From positions 1,054,001-1,118,000 of the forward strand of contig NZ_JABEKU010000001.1 of the NCBI RefSeq assembly GCF_013283665.1: DNA of 64,000 bases, read 5' to 3'. Source of the stretch: Ensifer sesbaniae. Lineage in GTDB: Bacteria > Pseudomonadota > Alphaproteobacteria > Rhizobiales > Rhizobiaceae. Positions 26,852 to 37,253 of the stretch are shown one piece after another (positions within the stretch are counted from its first letter, which is position 1; each line of letters starts with the position of its first letter). Under the pieces are notes generated by a model. It ran no database searches, was not told where the DNA came from, and saw nothing but the letters and a program-made list of their open reading frames with translations. The position numbers were made by a program, and so were the translations under genes.

Positions 26852-26958
26852 ACCGGGACTCCTGTTTTCATTGTCGCTTTCGACAATAGGAAGGGGTGCC
26901 ACGTGCGGCAAGAGGCGAATTGTCCCGCTTGCTGAAATAGGACAGGAAAAACCGCCGG

Positions 26959-27180
26959 ATGAAGGAATTGATCCGTACCAACGATGCCGTCGTGCTCTCC
27001 TTTGCCGAGAGCCTGATGAAGGATGCCGGCATCGCATGTCTCATTGCCGATCAGGGGATGAGTATTCTGGAAGGCTCGCTCGGCCTGCTGCCCCGCCGTT
27101 TCCTGGTTGCGGATGAAGACGCGCAAGCCGCGCGGCGGATCCTGATCGACGCCGGGCTCGAGGCGGAGTTGCGGCCGTGA
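26959..27180 (+). CDS. DUF2007 small protein
   Basis: 73 aa, the full length of the DUF2007 (putative signal transducing) family, with MKELIRTNDAVVLSFAESLM at the N-terminus and RRFLVADEDAQAARRIL near the end. Function unknown. It is 7 bases upstream of the methyltransferase gene and divergent from the polyprenyl synthase. Confidence 0.8.
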   Translation: MKELIRTNDAVVLSFAESLMKDAGIACLIADQGMSILEGSLGLLPRRFLVADEDAQAARRILIDAGLEAELRP

Positions 27181-27187
27181 GGGTGCC

Positions 27188-27994
27188 ATGCAAACCGGTC
27201 ACGCTGCAGGTGCAAGAATCATGACGTCTGCTGCGGCTGAAACCGTCGATGCCTTTCATCGCGGCAAGTTCCACGTCGTCCAGCCGCTGGGGCAGGGGCA
27301 TCGGTCCGGCATGGATGCGATGCTGCTGGCGTCGCTCGTTTCCGCGGACCGTCCCTGCCGCGTCGCCGATCTCGGCGCCGGTGCAGGTGCTGCCGGCATG
27401 GCCGTCGCCTCGCGGATCGAAGGCGCGGAGGTGGTCCTGGTGGAGCGCTCGCCGATCATGGCGGACTATGCCCGCCGCAGCCTGAAGCTCACCGAAAACG
27501 CCCGCTTTGCGTCGCGGGTCTCTGTGCTGGAGGCCGATGTCTCGCTTGCCGGCAGGGCGCGTGTCGCCGCGGGCCTCGCCGATGACAGCTTCGATCACGT
27601 GATCATGAACCCGCCGTTCAATGATGCTTCCGACCGCAAGACGCCGGATAGTCTCAAGGCGGAGGCGCATGCGATGAGCGACGGGCTCTTCGAGGTCTGG
27701 GTGAAAACCGCCGGGGCAATCATGAAGCCGGGCGGACAGTTGTCGCTGATCGCCCGGCCGGAATCGATCGCGGAGATCATCGCCGCCTGCGGCCGCCGTT
27801 TCGGCGGCATCGAGATCACGGCGCTTCATCCGCGCGTCGGCGAAAACGCCGTGCGGATCCTGGTGACGGCGATCAAGCAGAGCCGCAAGCGGCTGGTACT
27901 GCGCGCGCCTCTCGTCATGCATGAAGAAGGGCACCGCTTCGCCGATCATGTCGACGATCTCAACAATGGTCGAGCCGCCTATCGCCGCCGCTGA
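27188..27994 (+). CDS. N6-adenine methyltransferase, YfiC/TrmN6-like
   Basis: 268 aa. Rossmann-type SAM-dependent methyltransferase: ADLGAGAGAAGMAVA (motif I) at about 60-74 and catalytic NPPF at about 140, the N6-adenine signature. Closest to tRNA1(Val) A37 methyltransferases. The ATG at 27188 has GAGGG before it; an ATG at 27221 is an alternative. Likely co-transcribed with the DUF2007 gene. Confidence 0.82.
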   Translation: MQTGHAAGARIMTSAAAETVDAFHRGKFHVVQPLGQGHRSGMDAMLLASLVSADRPCRVADLGAGAGAAGMAVASRIEGAEVVLVERSPIMADYARRSLKLTENARFASRVSVLEADVSLAGRARVAAGLADDSFDHVIMNPPFNDASDRKTPDSLKAEAHAMSDGLFEVWVKTAGAIMKPGGQLSLIARPESIAEIIAACGRRFGGIEITALHPRVGENAVRILVTAIKQSRKRLVLRAPLVMHEEGHRFADHVDDLNNGRAAYRRR

Positions 27995-28070
27995 TTTACC
28001 GTATGCGGATTGCGTTTGCCGCGCCAGTGCATACATGGCATGGACAGGCCAGAATACTTGGTCGTCGGAG

Positions 28071-28175
28071 TGCGATGAGGAAAATGTGTGCGGTTTCCGC
28101 GCGCATTCCGCTCTAACGTATGAGAAGCGGTCACGGTTATGATTTTGGGCCGATCCGAGCCAAATCATCGGACCT
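28071..28175. repeat. Rhizobial intergenic palindromic repeat, family A, long copy
   Basis: Begins with GATGAGGAAAATGTGTGCGG and its mirrored GC-rich arm, then a second palindrome (ATGATTT... with ...AAATCAT). It matches the shorter copy at 32899-32944 and resembles RIME-type mosaic elements of Rhizobium. It occupies most of the gap between the methyltransferase and S49 peptidase genes. Confidence 0.65.
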
Positions 28176-28192
28176 AGCAGGCAGGAGTTGAA

Positions 28193-29059
28193 ATGAAGGC
28201 GTTCCTGAGACGGTTGTTGCCGAGGCGGTTTCGCAGCGAAGGCGTGACGGTCCCCGTCGTCCGGCTTCACGGAGCGATCATGGCCGGCGGCGGGCAGTTC
28301 CGGCCCGTGCTCAACCTGGCGACGGCGGCGCCGCTCCTGGAAAAGGCTTTCGCGGTGAAGGACGCCCCGGCTGTCGCGATCTCCGTCAATTCGCCCGGCG
28401 GCTCCCCGGTGCAGTCGCGCCTTGTCTACCAGCGCATCCGGGACCTCGCCGAGGAAAAGAAGAAGCGCGTCCTGATCTTTGTCGAGGACGTTGCCGCCTC
28501 GGGCGGATACATGATCGCGCTCGCCGGTGACGAGATCATCGCCGATCCGACCTCGATCGTCGGCTCGATCGGTGTCGTCTCGGGCGGTTTCGGCTTTCCG
28601 GAACTGCTGAAGAAGATCGGTGTCGAGCGACGTGTCTATACCGCTGGCGAAAACAAGGTAATGCTCGATCCGTTCCAGCCGGAAAAGGAACGCGACATCG
28701 CGTTTCTGAAGCACCTGCAGCTCGATATCCATGATACCTTCATCCAAATGGTCAAGGCCCGTCGCGGGCAGATGCTCGCTGATGATCCGGATATCTTTAC
28801 CGGGCTCTTCTGGACCGGCCGACGTGGGCTGGAACTGGGGCTCATCGACGGTCTCGGCGACCTGCGCGGCGAGGTGAAGAAGCGCTACGGCGAAAAGGCG
28901 CGACTCGAACTCATCCAGCCGGTGCGCAGCTTTTTCGGCCGCCGGCAGACCGGCGCGGCCGTTGCCGGCGCCATCGTCGAGCCCCTGGCAGCGTCGGCGG
29001 CAGCGGGTCTTGCCGAAGCGATCGAGGAAAGGGCATTGTGGGCGCGGTTCGGGCTCTAG
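28193..29059 (+). CDS. S49 family (SppA/SohB-like) serine peptidase
   Basis: 288 aa, single-domain S49 size. The Ser/Lys dyad is visible: S103 in EDVAASGGYMIAL and K155 in TAGENKVMLDPF, 52 residues apart as in Bacillus SppA. There is no obvious N-terminal membrane anchor, only a basic N-terminus, so the location is uncertain. Probably degrades signal peptides or membrane protein fragments. Followed closely by a small membrane protein gene. Confidence 0.88.
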   Translation: MKAFLRRLLPRRFRSEGVTVPVVRLHGAIMAGGGQFRPVLNLATAAPLLEKAFAVKDAPAVAISVNSPGGSPVQSRLVYQRIRDLAEEKKKRVLIFVEDVAASGGYMIALAGDEIIADPTSIVGSIGVVSGGFGFPELLKKIGVERRVYTAGENKVMLDPFQPEKERDIAFLKHLQLDIHDTFIQMVKARRGQMLADDPDIFTGLFWTGRRGLELGLIDGLGDLRGEVKKRYGEKARLELIQPVRSFFGRRQTGAAVAGAIVEPLAASAAAGLAEAIEERALWARFGL

Positions 29060-29086
29060 CCCGCGCGCGTCGCCCTTGGAGGAAAA

Positions 29087-29278
29087 ATGCCGCAACTCAT
29101 CCTGCTCTTGATTGCAGGTTTCATTTTCTGGCTCGGCTATCGCAAGTTCGTGGCCGATGCGCGGAAATTGACGCGCCAACGTGAACAGACCCGCCGCGAG
29201 GAGCGGACCGGCGCGCAAGGCACGCTGGTCCAGGATCCCGAGACCGGTGAGTACAGGCTGAAACGCGACGACGAATAG
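29087..29278 (+). CDS. Small membrane-anchored hypothetical protein
   Basis: 63 aa: one N-terminal membrane helix (residues 3-18) then a highly charged tail (ARKLTRQREQTRREERTG) ending in an acidic stretch. Shine-Dalgarno GGAGG before the ATG and 27-base spacing to the S49 gene argue that it is real and co-transcribed. Family not recognised with certainty. Confidence 0.7.
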   Translation: MPQLILLLIAGFIFWLGYRKFVADARKLTRQREQTRREERTGAQGTLVQDPETGEYRLKRDDE

Positions 29279-29404
29279 ATGGGATCGCAGGGCGCAGAGG
29301 CTCCGGCGCGTCTAATTGGCGGGCCGGCGTTGTAGTTGCTTGACCCCTGTCATCAGGCGTGGCACCAGTCCGGCTCATTTTTAGAAGAAATCCGGACGCG
29401 ATCC

Positions 29405-30361
29405 ATGACCACTCTGCCCGATCATATGAACCCGAAGCGCTCGTTTCAGGCCCTGATCCTGACTTTGCACAACTACTGGGCCGACAAGGGTTGCGCCGTG
29501 CTGCAGCCCTACGACATGGAAGTGGGCGCCGGCACCTTCCATCCGGCAACGACCTTGCGTGCGCTCGGGCCCCGTCCGTGGCGCGCCGCCTATGTGCAGC
29601 CGTCGCGCCGCCCGACCGATGGCCGCTACGGCGAAAACCCGAACCGCCTGCAGCACTACTACCAGTATCAGGTGCTTCTGAAGCCGAACCCGTCCAACCT
29701 GCAGGAGCTCTATCTCGGCTCGCTGGAGGCCATCGGCCTCGACCCGCTGCTGCACGATATCCGCTTTGTCGAGGACGACTGGGAAAGCCCGACGCTCGGT
29801 GCTTGGGGCCTTGGCTGGGAGTGCTGGTGCGACGGCATGGAAGTGTCGCAGTTCACCTATTTCCAGCAGGTCTGCGGCATCGAATGCTCGCCGGTTTCCG
29901 GCGAATTGACCTACGGTCTCGAGCGTCTCGCCATGTATGTTCAGGGCGTCGACAACGTCTACGACCTGAACTTCAACGGCCGCGAGGGCGCAGAGAAGAT
30001 CAGCTATGGCGACGTCTTCCTGCAGGCAGAGCAGGAATATTCGCGCTACAATTTCGAGTACGCCAACACCGCGATGCTGCATCAGCACTTCATCGATGCC
30101 GAAGCGGAATGCCAGGCGCTGCTGGCTGCCGGCGCGCCGGGCGATCACAGCAACAATCAACTGCACAAGTGTGTCTTCCCCGCCTATGACCAGTGCATCA
30201 AGGCGAGCCACGTGTTCAACCTGCTCGATGCCCGTGGCGTCATTTCGGTCACGGAGCGCCAGAGCTACATCCTGCGCGTCCGCACGCTGGCCAAGGCCTG
30301 CGGCGAAGCCTTCCTCTTGACCGACGCCGGCGGCGCGAACTTCAACCGGGACGCCGCTTGA
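29405..30361 (+). CDS. glyQ: Glycyl-tRNA synthetase alpha subunit
   Basis: 318 aa from the ATG at 29405. Nearly invariant GlyQ blocks: [39 protein letters not shown] and WELGWE-type [20 protein letters not shown]. Catalytic subunit of the alpha2-beta2 enzyme. The beta subunit gene glyS lies 4.7 kb downstream instead of directly adjacent, with several other genes between them. Confidence 0.96.
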   Translation: MTTLPDHMNPKRSFQALILTLHNYWADKGCAVLQPYDMEVGAGTFHPATTLRALGPRPWRAAYVQPSRRPTDGRYGENPNRLQHYYQYQVLLKPNPSNLQELYLGSLEAIGLDPLLHDIRFVEDDWESPTLGAWGLGWECWCDGMEVSQFTYFQQVCGIECSPVSGELTYGLERLAMYVQGVDNVYDLNFNGREGAEKISYGDVFLQAEQEYSRYNFEYANTAMLHQHFIDAEAECQALLAAGAPGDHSNNQLHKCVFPAYDQCIKASHVFNLLDARGVISVTERQSYILRVRTLAKACGEAFLLTDAGGANFNRDAA

Positions 30362-30525
30362 CCGCGCAAACGCCCGGGCTCGTCGTTCACATCAATGGCT
30401 GGCCCGAAACCGGCAAGCTGACGATCGCGCGTCATTTGGCCGAGAGGCTGGGCGCGCCGCTCGCCGACAATCACACGCTGATCAATCCGGCCGAGGCGCT
30501 GTTTGCGCGCGGCACAGATCGCTGA
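30358..30525 (+). pseudogene. Truncated P-loop kinase remnant
   Basis: 55 codons overlapping the glyQ stop. The translation VVHINGWPETGKLTIARHLA and the DNHTLINPAEALFARG segment match the N-terminus of AAA_33/gluconate-kinase-like small kinases, where the P-loop is GWPGTGKLT. Here the key Gly is Glu, and the frame stops shortly after. It looks like the stub of a deleted gene, not a working protein. Confidence 0.6.
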
Positions 30526-30536
30526 TCCATCGGCGG

Positions 30537-30734
30537 TCAGATGATCTGCGTGGCGTTGATATCGTTCTTGCAGAACGCCTTCAGCGTCGGATAGGCGCCA
30601 GTGTAGACTTGGCCGGAATAGGTCTGCAGGGCGCGGCGAACACCGGTCGGCCGTTCGGCGGAACCAACGCTCGCATAGGCAACGAAGAGCGCCGTAAAGG
30701 CGATCACGTTGATGAAGGTTGCGAGCGTTTTCAT
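30537..30734 (-). CDS. Small secreted hypothetical protein
   Basis: 65 aa from the ATG at 30734. A hydrophobic signal (residues 4-25, ending VGSAE) is followed by about 40 residues with one Cys. Convergent with the kinase remnant. No family recognised; the opposite orientation to its neighbours and the signal peptide are the main support. Confidence 0.5.
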   Translation of the reverse strand: MKTLATFINVIAFTALFVAYASVGSAERPTGVRRALQTYSGQVYTGAYPTLKAFCKNDINATQII

Positions 30735-30981
30735 GGTCTTCACTTCGGCTTCGGGTTGTTCGATAGGGCGACTATCGCCGATCGCCCGCCTGGTCGCCGT
30801 TACCGTTGGAACAGGAACCGAGGTGTTTTGCCGTGAGGGCGCGTTGCTGCGGTGAACAGTGCGTTCACCTTGCGGATGGCAATCGGGGAGGAGTGGGTTT
30901 CTCGGCCCGAATGCTGCAGAAAGCGCTATGAAGCTGAGATACGAATGCTAATCTCTGCGCGAATTCTTTGGAGGGTGCCCT

Positions 30982-31530
30982 ATGATCGGTCTGGCAATCG
31001 CCGTCGTCGTGATCCTGTATCTGGTTTTCGTCTATAACGGTCTCGTCAAGGCGCGGCAGATCGCCGAGGAGGCCTGGTCGGGCATCGATGTGCAGTTGAA
31101 GCGTCGTGCCGATCTCATTCCGAACCTGATCGAAACGGTGAAAGGTTACGCGGCGCACGAGAAGTCGACGCTCGAAGAGGTGATCGCCATGCGCAACCGG
31201 GCGCAGGCGGTGCCAGCCGGCGACATCGAGGGGCGGGCTGAGGCCGAAGGCGCGTTGTCCCAGGCGCTCGGCAAGCTGTTCGCGCTCGCGGAAGCCTATC
31301 CGGACCTGAAGGCCAATGAGAATTTCGCCGAACTGCAGCGCTCGCTGGAGACGATCGAAGGCGAGATCCAGATGTCGCGCCGCTATTACAACGGTGCTGC
31401 CCGCGACCTCAACGTCAAGGTCGAAAGCTTCCCGTCGAACCTCATCGCCAACGCTTTCCGCTTCGTGAAAGCCGGCTATTTCGAGATCACCAACGAGGCC
31501 GATCGCGCGGCGCCGCAGGTCAAGTTCTGA
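30982..31530 (+). CDS. lemA: LemA family protein
   Basis: 182 aa. An N-terminal membrane helix (1-20) is followed by the LemA helical domain: AWSGIDVQLKRRADLIPNLI and ANENFAELQRSLETIEGEI are diagnostic. Exact role unknown. LemA genes often sit next to DUF2207 genes, as here (with aroA in between). Shine-Dalgarno GGAGGG. Confidence 0.9.
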   Translation: MIGLAIAVVVILYLVFVYNGLVKARQIAEEAWSGIDVQLKRRADLIPNLIETVKGYAAHEKSTLEEVIAMRNRAQAVPAGDIEGRAEAEGALSQALGKLFALAEAYPDLKANENFAELQRSLETIEGEIQMSRRYYNGAARDLNVKVESFPSNLIANAFRFVKAGYFEITNEADRAAPQVKF

Positions 31531-31617
31531 CCCCTTCCATCCGCGACTCCGGTCGCCATGAACATTCCGGCCGCGGGCTCCCGCTGCGGCTCAATTCGCA
31601 TCAAGAGACCTCATTCG

Positions 31618-32889
31618 ATGACGACCGATACCATGAAGAAGCTGACCATCCTGCCGACCGACCATCCGCTCCGCGGCCATGTGCGCCCCCCGGGCTCGAA
31701 GTCGATCACCAACCGTGCGCTGCTGCTCGCAGGCCTTGCGAAAGGCACGAGCCGCTTGACAGGTGCCTTGAAGAGCGACGACACCCGCTACATGGCGGAT
31801 GCGCTGAGGGCGATGGGTGTCGAGGTCGACGAGCCGGATGAAACCACCTTCGTTGTGACCAGCACCGGCAAACTCAAGCCGCCGGCCGTACCGCTGTTCC
31901 TCGGCAATGCAGGTACGGCGACCCGCTTCCTGACGGCGGCCGCGGCGCTCGTCGACGGCACCGTCGTCGTTGACGGCGACCAGCACATGCGCAAGCGGCC
32001 GATCAAGCCGCTGGTCGAGGCGCTTGGTACCCTCGGCGTCGAGATCGCCTCCGAAACCGGCTGCCCGCCGGTTATCGTCAAGGGCACGGGCGGGTTCCCG
32101 GCCGGCCGCGTCGTCATCGATGCCGGCCTTTCCAGCCAATATGTCTCGGCCTTGCTGATGGCAGCACCTGGCGCCAGGGGGCCGGTCAGCATCGAGCTTG
32201 CCGGCGACGAGATCGGCGCGCGCGGCTATATCGACCTGACCGTTGCCGCCATGCGGGCCTTCGGTGCCGAAGTCGAGCAGGTGAGCCCGTCCGTCTGGCA
32301 GGTTGCGCCGACAGGATACCGGGCGGCCGACTATGTCATCGAGCCGGACGCCTCGGCTGCGACCTATCTCTGGGCGGCGGAAGTCCTGACCGGTGGTGCC
32401 ATCGATCTCGGCGTGCCGGCGACGGCCTTCTCGCAGCCGGATGCGCGCGCCCATGCGGTGATCGCCAGCTTCCCGAACCTGCCTGCCGTCATCGATGGCT
32501 CGCAGATGCAGGACGCGATCCCGACGATCGCCGTGCTCGCCGCCTTCAACAACACGCCTGTGCGCTTCGTCGGACTCGCAAACCTGCGCGTCAAGGAGTG
32601 CGATCGGGTGCGAGCGCTTTCGTTGGGGCTCTCCGCAATCCGGCCGGGCCTGGCTCATGAGGAAGGCGACGACCTGATCGTCTCTTCCGACCCTGCGCTT
32701 GCCGGCCAGACCTTGCCGGCCTCGATCGACACCTTCGCCGATCACCGCATCGCCATGAGCTTCGCGCTTGCCGGCCTGAAGATCCACGGCATCACCATCC
32801 AGGATCCAGGCTGCGTTGCGAAGACCTATCCGGCCTATTGGGATGCGCTCGCATCCCTCGGCGTCGAATTCACCGGCGACCGGCCCTGA
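31618..32889 (+). CDS. aroA: Second-type EPSP synthase (3-phosphoshikimate 1-carboxyvinyltransferase)
   Basis: 423 aa from the ATG at 31618. Resembles class I (E. coli-like) EPSP synthases: PGSKSITNRALLLAGLAKG, LGNAGTATR, MRKRPI, MQDAIPTIAVLA and VKECDR keep the catalytic Lys, Arg, Asp and Glu. Many rhizobia have a different, CP4-like aroA elsewhere, so this may be a second copy. At the place of E. coli Pro101 it has Phe (F104), a position known to affect glyphosate binding. It lies between lemA and a DUF2207 gene. Confidence 0.85.
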   Translation: MTTDTMKKLTILPTDHPLRGHVRPPGSKSITNRALLLAGLAKGTSRLTGALKSDDTRYMADALRAMGVEVDEPDETTFVVTSTGKLKPPAVPLFLGNAGTATRFLTAAAALVDGTVVVDGDQHMRKRPIKPLVEALGTLGVEIASETGCPPVIVKGTGGFPAGRVVIDAGLSSQYVSALLMAAPGARGPVSIELAGDEIGARGYIDLTVAAMRAFGAEVEQVSPSVWQVAPTGYRAADYVIEPDASAATYLWAAEVLTGGAIDLGVPATAFSQPDARAHAVIASFPNLPAVIDGSQMQDAIPTIAVLAAFNNTPVRFVGLANLRVKECDRVRALSLGLSAIRPGLAHEEGDDLIVSSDPALAGQTLPASIDTFADHRIAMSFALAGLKIHGITIQDPGCVAKTYPAYWDALASLGVEFTGDRP

Positions 32890-32898
32890 GCCGGAGCG

Positions 32899-32944
32899 GG
32901 ATGAGGAAAAGTGTATGCGGATTCCGCCCGCATCCCGTTCTAAC
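32899..32944. repeat. Rhizobial intergenic palindromic repeat, family A, short copy
   Basis: GCGGGATGAGGAAAAGTGTA followed by its mirrored arm ending CGCATCCCG. Same element type as 28071-28175 but without the second palindrome. Lies between aroA and the DUF2207 gene. Confidence 0.65.
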
Positions 32945-32997
32945 CAATCAGATCGACCGCGTGACTTGAACTTCAACCGGAAGAAAGCTTGATCCGC

Positions 32998-34938
32998 ATG
33001 GCCCGTCTTGCTGCCGCTTTTGCCTTTCTGGTGTTTTTGCTGGCAACGGCGGGCATCGGTCGGGCGGAGGAGGTCTTCTCCGCCTATCGTTCCGTCATCG
33101 ATGTCGCCAAGGATGGCACGATGACCGTCACCGAGACGATCACGGCGACCGTCGAGGGCAACAAGATCCGCCGCGGCATCTACCGCGACCTGCCTTTGAC
33201 CTTCACCGATGCGAAGGGCAAGCGCAGCAAGGTGGACTTCAAGCTGCTGTCGGTCGAGCGCGACGGCGACGAGGAGCCCTACCGCACGGAATCGATCAGC
33301 GGCGGCATCCGCATCTACACCGGCTCGGCCGAGGTGTTTCTGGAGCCGGGCGAGCACACGTTTCAGTTCACCTACGAAACCGGCCGGCAGATCCGTTTCT
33401 TCGACGATCATGACGAACTCTACTGGAACGTGACCGGCACGGAGTGGGACTTTCCGATCGACGAGGCAAGCGCGACGGTGACACTGCCGGCAGGCGTCAG
33501 GGCCGAAGCCTTGGATTTCTTCACCGGCGGTTACGGCGCGACCGGCAAGGACGCCCGCGCATGGCGGGATGGGAGCGAGATCTTCTTCGCCAGCACCCGC
33601 CGCCTCGATCCGCGGGAAGGGCTGACGATCGCGATCAAGATGCCGAAGGGTAGCATCGACAGGCCTTCCTCGAGCCAGGAGAACGCCTGGTGGCTGCGCG
33701 ATCACCTCGCGCTGGTCATCGCCGGTGTCGGGCTCGTCGTCGTGCTGCTGTATTACGGCCAGGCCTGGCTGAGGGTCGGGCGCGACCCGGATCGCGGCGT
33801 CATGGTGCCGCGCTGGGATCCGCCGGACGGCATCTCGCCGGCGCTCGTCAATTATATCGACAACAAGGGCTTCTCCGGCGAGGGCTGGACGGCGCTGTCG
33901 GCGGCCGCGCTCAACCTTGCGGTCAAGGGTCATGTGGTCCTCGAGGACCTGAAGAACGCCATCGTGATCGCCGCGACCGGCGAGAAGGGCGACGAAAAGC
34001 TGCCGACCGGCGAAGCGGCCGTGATGAAGGCGGTCAACGGCGCGGGCGGCAAGCTCACCATCGATCGCGCCCATGGCACGCGGGTGCAGGCGACCGGAGC
34101 CGATTTCCGCAGTGCCATGGAGCGCGAGCACCGCGGCAAATATTATCTGGAAAACACCGGCTACGTGGTTGCCGGCGTCATCCTGTCGGTGCTGGCCGTC
34201 GCGGCCGTGTTCTTCTTCGGCGACCTCAGCGAAGACAGCCTGCCGCTGGTGATCGTTCCGGTTTTTATCGCCTTCTTCGTATCGATCCTCGCCGTCTCCT
34301 TCGGCAAGTCGCTGCGCCGCGAGAAGAGCCTGATGAGCCGGATCATGTCGATCGTGGTCGTCGCCTTCATCGGCTTCGTGGCCTTCACGATCTTCTCGGC
34401 GATCCTCGCCGCCGTCTTCTATTCCGCGGCCGAGACGGACGAGTTGCCCCTGCTGTTCGTTATCGGCGCCATTGTTCTCGTCAATGTGCTGTTCTTCTTC
34501 CTGATGGGCGCGCCGACGCCGCTCGGCACACGGATGATGGATGGCATCGACGGGCTCAGGCAGTATATGACGCTCGCGGAGAAGGACCGGATGAACATGC
34601 AGGGCGCGCCTGAAATGTCGCCCCGACATTTCGAAACGCTGCTCCCCTATGCGGTGGCGCTCGGCGTCGAAAAGCCCTGGACCGAGACCTTCGATCGCTG
34701 GTTGCTCGCGGCCGCGGCAGGGGCGGCCGCGGCTGCCGCCTATCAGCCGAGCTGGTATCAGGGCGACAGTTTCGGCTCCAGCACCTTCGGCGACCGCATT
34801 GGCGGCTTTGCCGGCTCGATGGCGGAGACGATGACGTCGTCCTTGCCGCCTCCACCCAAGTCGTCATCATCCGGCTTTTCGTCCGGCGGCGGCTTTTCCG
34901 GCGGCGGTGGAGGTGGTGGCGGCGGCGGCGGCTGGTGA
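32998..34938 (+). CDS. DUF2207 membrane protein
   Basis: 646 aa from the ATG at 32998 (a TTG three codons earlier is also possible). Signal peptide to about residue 22, an extracytoplasmic DUF2207 domain (about 25-215, [14 protein letters not shown]), a membrane helix at about 235, two to four more helices around 385-505, and a Gly-rich end ([11 protein letters not shown]). The low-complexity tail is typical of the family. Function unknown; pairs with LemA in many genomes. Confidence 0.85.
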   Translation: MARLAAAFAFLVFLLATAGIGRAEEVFSAYRSVIDVAKDGTMTVTETITATVEGNKIRRGIYRDLPLTFTDAKGKRSKVDFKLLSVERDGDEEPYRTESISGGIRIYTGSAEVFLEPGEHTFQFTYETGRQIRFFDDHDELYWNVTGTEWDFPIDEASATVTLPAGVRAEALDFFTGGYGATGKDARAWRDGSEIFFASTRRLDPREGLTIAIKMPKGSIDRPSSSQENAWWLRDHLALVIAGVGLVVVLLYYGQAWLRVGRDPDRGVMVPRWDPPDGISPALVNYIDNKGFSGEGWTALSAAALNLAVKGHVVLEDLKNAIVIAATGEKGDEKLPTGEAAVMKAVNGAGGKLTIDRAHGTRVQATGADFRSAMEREHRGKYYLENTGYVVAGVILSVLAVAAVFFFGDLSEDSLPLVIVPVFIAFFVSILAVSFGKSLRREKSLMSRIMSIVVVAFIGFVAFTIFSAILAAVFYSAAETDELPLLFVIGAIVLVNVLFFFLMGAPTPLGTRMMDGIDGLRQYMTLAEKDRMNMQGAPEMSPRHFETLLPYAVALGVEKPWTETFDRWLLAAAAGAAAAAAYQPSWYQGDSFGSSTFGDRIGGFAGSMAETMTSSLPPPPKSSSSGFSSGGGFSGGGGGGGGGGGW

Positions 34939-35051
34939 AACCGCCTGTGCACCCGCGCATGGACAGCCAAATTCATCGACGGGCTTGGTGACATTCTTGC
35001 CAGAGATTGCTAAGTCCGCCGCAACCGTCAGGAACAGAAAAAGTTACTCCC

Positions 35052-37217
35052 ATGCCCGATCTTCTTATCGAACTCCGCTCCGAGGAAATTCCTGCCCGCC
35101 TGCAGCGCAAGGCGGCCGGCGACCTCAAGAAGCTGCTGACCGATGCCCTGGTCGAGGCGGGCCTGACCTATGAGGGTGCGCGCGAATACTGGACGCCGCG
35201 TCGGCTGACGCTCGACATCCGTGGCCTCAACGCCCGCTCCGCCGATATCCGCGAAGAGCGCAAGGGCCCGCGCACCGACGCCAACGAGAAGGCGATCGAA
35301 GGCTTCCTGCGCGGCGCCGGTCTCTCCTCGATCAGCGAAGCGCATGTCCATAGCGATCCGAAGAAGGGCGATTTTTACGTCGCCCACATCGTCAAGCCGG
35401 GTCGCCCGGCCGAAGACATCATCGCCGAGGCGATGCCGGGTATCATTCGTAATTTCCCCTGGCCGAAGCCGATGCGCTCCGGCGTGGCGTCGGCAAAGCC
35501 CGGCGCGCTTCGCTGGGTCCGCCCGCTGCAGTCGATCGTCTGCACCTTCGGTTCGGAGACCGAGGAAACGCAAGTGATCCCGTTCGAGGTCGACGGCATC
35601 GTCGCGTCGAACGTCACCTATGGCCACCGCTTCCATGCGCCGGAGGCGATCACGGTTCGCCGCTTCGCCGACTACGCCGAAAAGCTCGAAAAGGCGAAGG
35701 TCGTTCTCGATGGCGAGCGCCGCAAGGAGATGATCGTCGCCGACGCGCGCAACACCGCCTTCGCCAACGGTCTTGAGCTTGTCGAGGACGAAGGTCTGTT
35801 GGAAGAGGTTTCGGGTCTCGTCGAATGGCCGCAGGTGCTGATGGGGACCTTCGAGGACGCCTATCTCGAAATCCCCTCGGAAATCATCCGGCTGACCATC
35901 AAGACCAACCAGAAGTGCTTCGTCACCCGCGTTCCGGGCGCAGACACGCTCTCCAACAAATTCATCCTCGTTTCGAACATCGAGGCGAAGGACGGCGGCA
36001 AGGAGATCGTGCACGGCAACGGCAAGGTCGTCCGCGCCCGCCTTTCGGACGCGGCCCATTTCTGGCACCGCGACCAGGGCAACCTGCCGGATCTCGAGAC
36101 GCTCGAGGCCTCCGCCAAGAAGTTCGCTCTCGATCTCGATAAGCCGCTCGACCAGCGCATGGCCAAGCTCGATGCGCTGAACGTCACCTTCCACGCCAAG
36201 CTCGGCACGCAGGGCGAACGCGTTGCCCGTATCCGGGCGCTGGCCGGCGAACTCGCCAAGGTGACCGGCGCCGACCCAAAACTCGTCGACCGCGCCGCGG
36301 TGCTCGCCAAGGCGGACCTGCGCACGGAAGCGGTCGGTGAGTTCCCCGAGCTTCAGGGCATCATGGGCCACAAATACGCGCTGCTGCAGGGCGAAGAGCG
36401 GTCGGTCGCCGATGCGCTCGAAGATCACTACAAGCCGCAGGGCCCGTCCGACCGGGTACCGACCGATCCGGTGGCGGTGACAGTGGCGCTTGCCGACAAG
36501 CTCGACACGCTCGTCGGTTTCTGGGCGATCGACGAAAAGCCGACCGGCTCCAAGGATCCCTATGCGCTTCGCCGCGCAGCACTGGGCGTCATCCGTCTGA
36601 TCCTGGAGGGCAAGGCGCGCCTGCCGTTGCTGCCGGCCTTCGAGGCCGCACTCGTCGCTCTGCGGGCACAAAAGCCGGCACTCGCGGACGACGTTTCCAC
36701 CGATCTGCTTTCCTTCTTCCACGACCGCCTCAAGGTCTATCTGCGCGATCTCGGCGCCCGTTACGACCTGATCGACGCCGTGCTGACGCCGGATTCGGAC
36801 GACCTTCTGATGATCGCCCGCCGTGTCGAAGCGCTGACGGCATTCATCACCGACGAGGAAGGCCGGAACCTCTTGGCCGGCACCAAGCGTGCGACGCAGA
36901 TCCTGGCGGCCGAAGAGAAGAAGGGAACGACCGTCGCCGATGCCGTCGATGCCGACCTCTTCCGGCTCGATGCCGAAAAGGCGTTGCACCGGGCCGTTGA
37001 AGTTGGTTCGGGCGAAGCGCGCGACGCGATTGCCAAGGAAGACTTCCGCTCGGCGATGGAAGCGCTGGCAAGGCTGCGCGAACCGGTCGACCAGTTCTTC
37101 AACGACGTACTGGTCAATGACGACGATGCCGCGATCCGCGCGAACCGCCTGGCGCTGCTCGGTCTGATCCGCTCGGCAACCGGCACCGTTGCGGATTTCT
37201 CCAAGATCTCAGGCTAA
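35052..37217 (+). CDS. glyS: Glycyl-tRNA synthetase beta subunit
   Basis: 721 aa from the ATG at 35052. GlyS features: [20 protein letters not shown], the HAHRF-like stretch [12 protein letters not shown], and KTNQKCFV in the N-terminal two thirds, with an anticodon-binding DALR-like region at the end. tRNA-binding partner of GlyQ. The frame extends slightly upstream, but homology starts here. A GC hairpin follows the gene (37231-37251). Confidence 0.96.
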   Translation: MPDLLIELRSEEIPARLQRKAAGDLKKLLTDALVEAGLTYEGAREYWTPRRLTLDIRGLNARSADIREERKGPRTDANEKAIEGFLRGAGLSSISEAHVHSDPKKGDFYVAHIVKPGRPAEDIIAEAMPGIIRNFPWPKPMRSGVASAKPGALRWVRPLQSIVCTFGSETEETQVIPFEVDGIVASNVTYGHRFHAPEAITVRRFADYAEKLEKAKVVLDGERRKEMIVADARNTAFANGLELVEDEGLLEEVSGLVEWPQVLMGTFEDAYLEIPSEIIRLTIKTNQKCFVTRVPGADTLSNKFILVSNIEAKDGGKEIVHGNGKVVRARLSDAAHFWHRDQGNLPDLETLEASAKKFALDLDKPLDQRMAKLDALNVTFHAKLGTQGERVARIRALAGELAKVTGADPKLVDRAAVLAKADLRTEAVGEFPELQGIMGHKYALLQGEERSVADALEDHYKPQGPSDRVPTDPVAVTVALADKLDTLVGFWAIDEKPTGSKDPYALRRAALGVIRLILEGKARLPLLPAFEAALVALRAQKPALADDVSTDLLSFFHDRLKVYLRDLGARYDLIDAVLTPDSDDLLMIARRVEALTAFITDEEGRNLLAGTKRATQILAAEEKKGTTVADAVDADLFRLDAEKALHRAVEVGSGEARDAIAKEDFRSAMEALARLREPVDQFFNDVLVNDDDAAIRANRLALLGLIRSATGTVADFSKISG

Positions 37218-37230
37218 GACGAGACGGTCG

Positions 37231-37251
37231 GCCGCCGGTTCCGCCGGCGGC
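37231..37251 (+). terminator. Hairpin after glyS
   Basis: GCCGCCGG (37231-37238) pairs with CCGGCGGC (37244-37251) around a 5-base loop, 14 bases past the stop. No T-run follows. Confidence 0.5.
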
Positions 37252-37253
37252 AT

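Noticed and set aside
31591..34629. 1012-codon open frame on the minus strand
   Set aside because: It is the shadow of aroA and the DUF2207 gene in a GC-rich genome. Its translation is rich in Arg, His, Asp and Gly without any domain, while the opposite strand encodes recognisable proteins.
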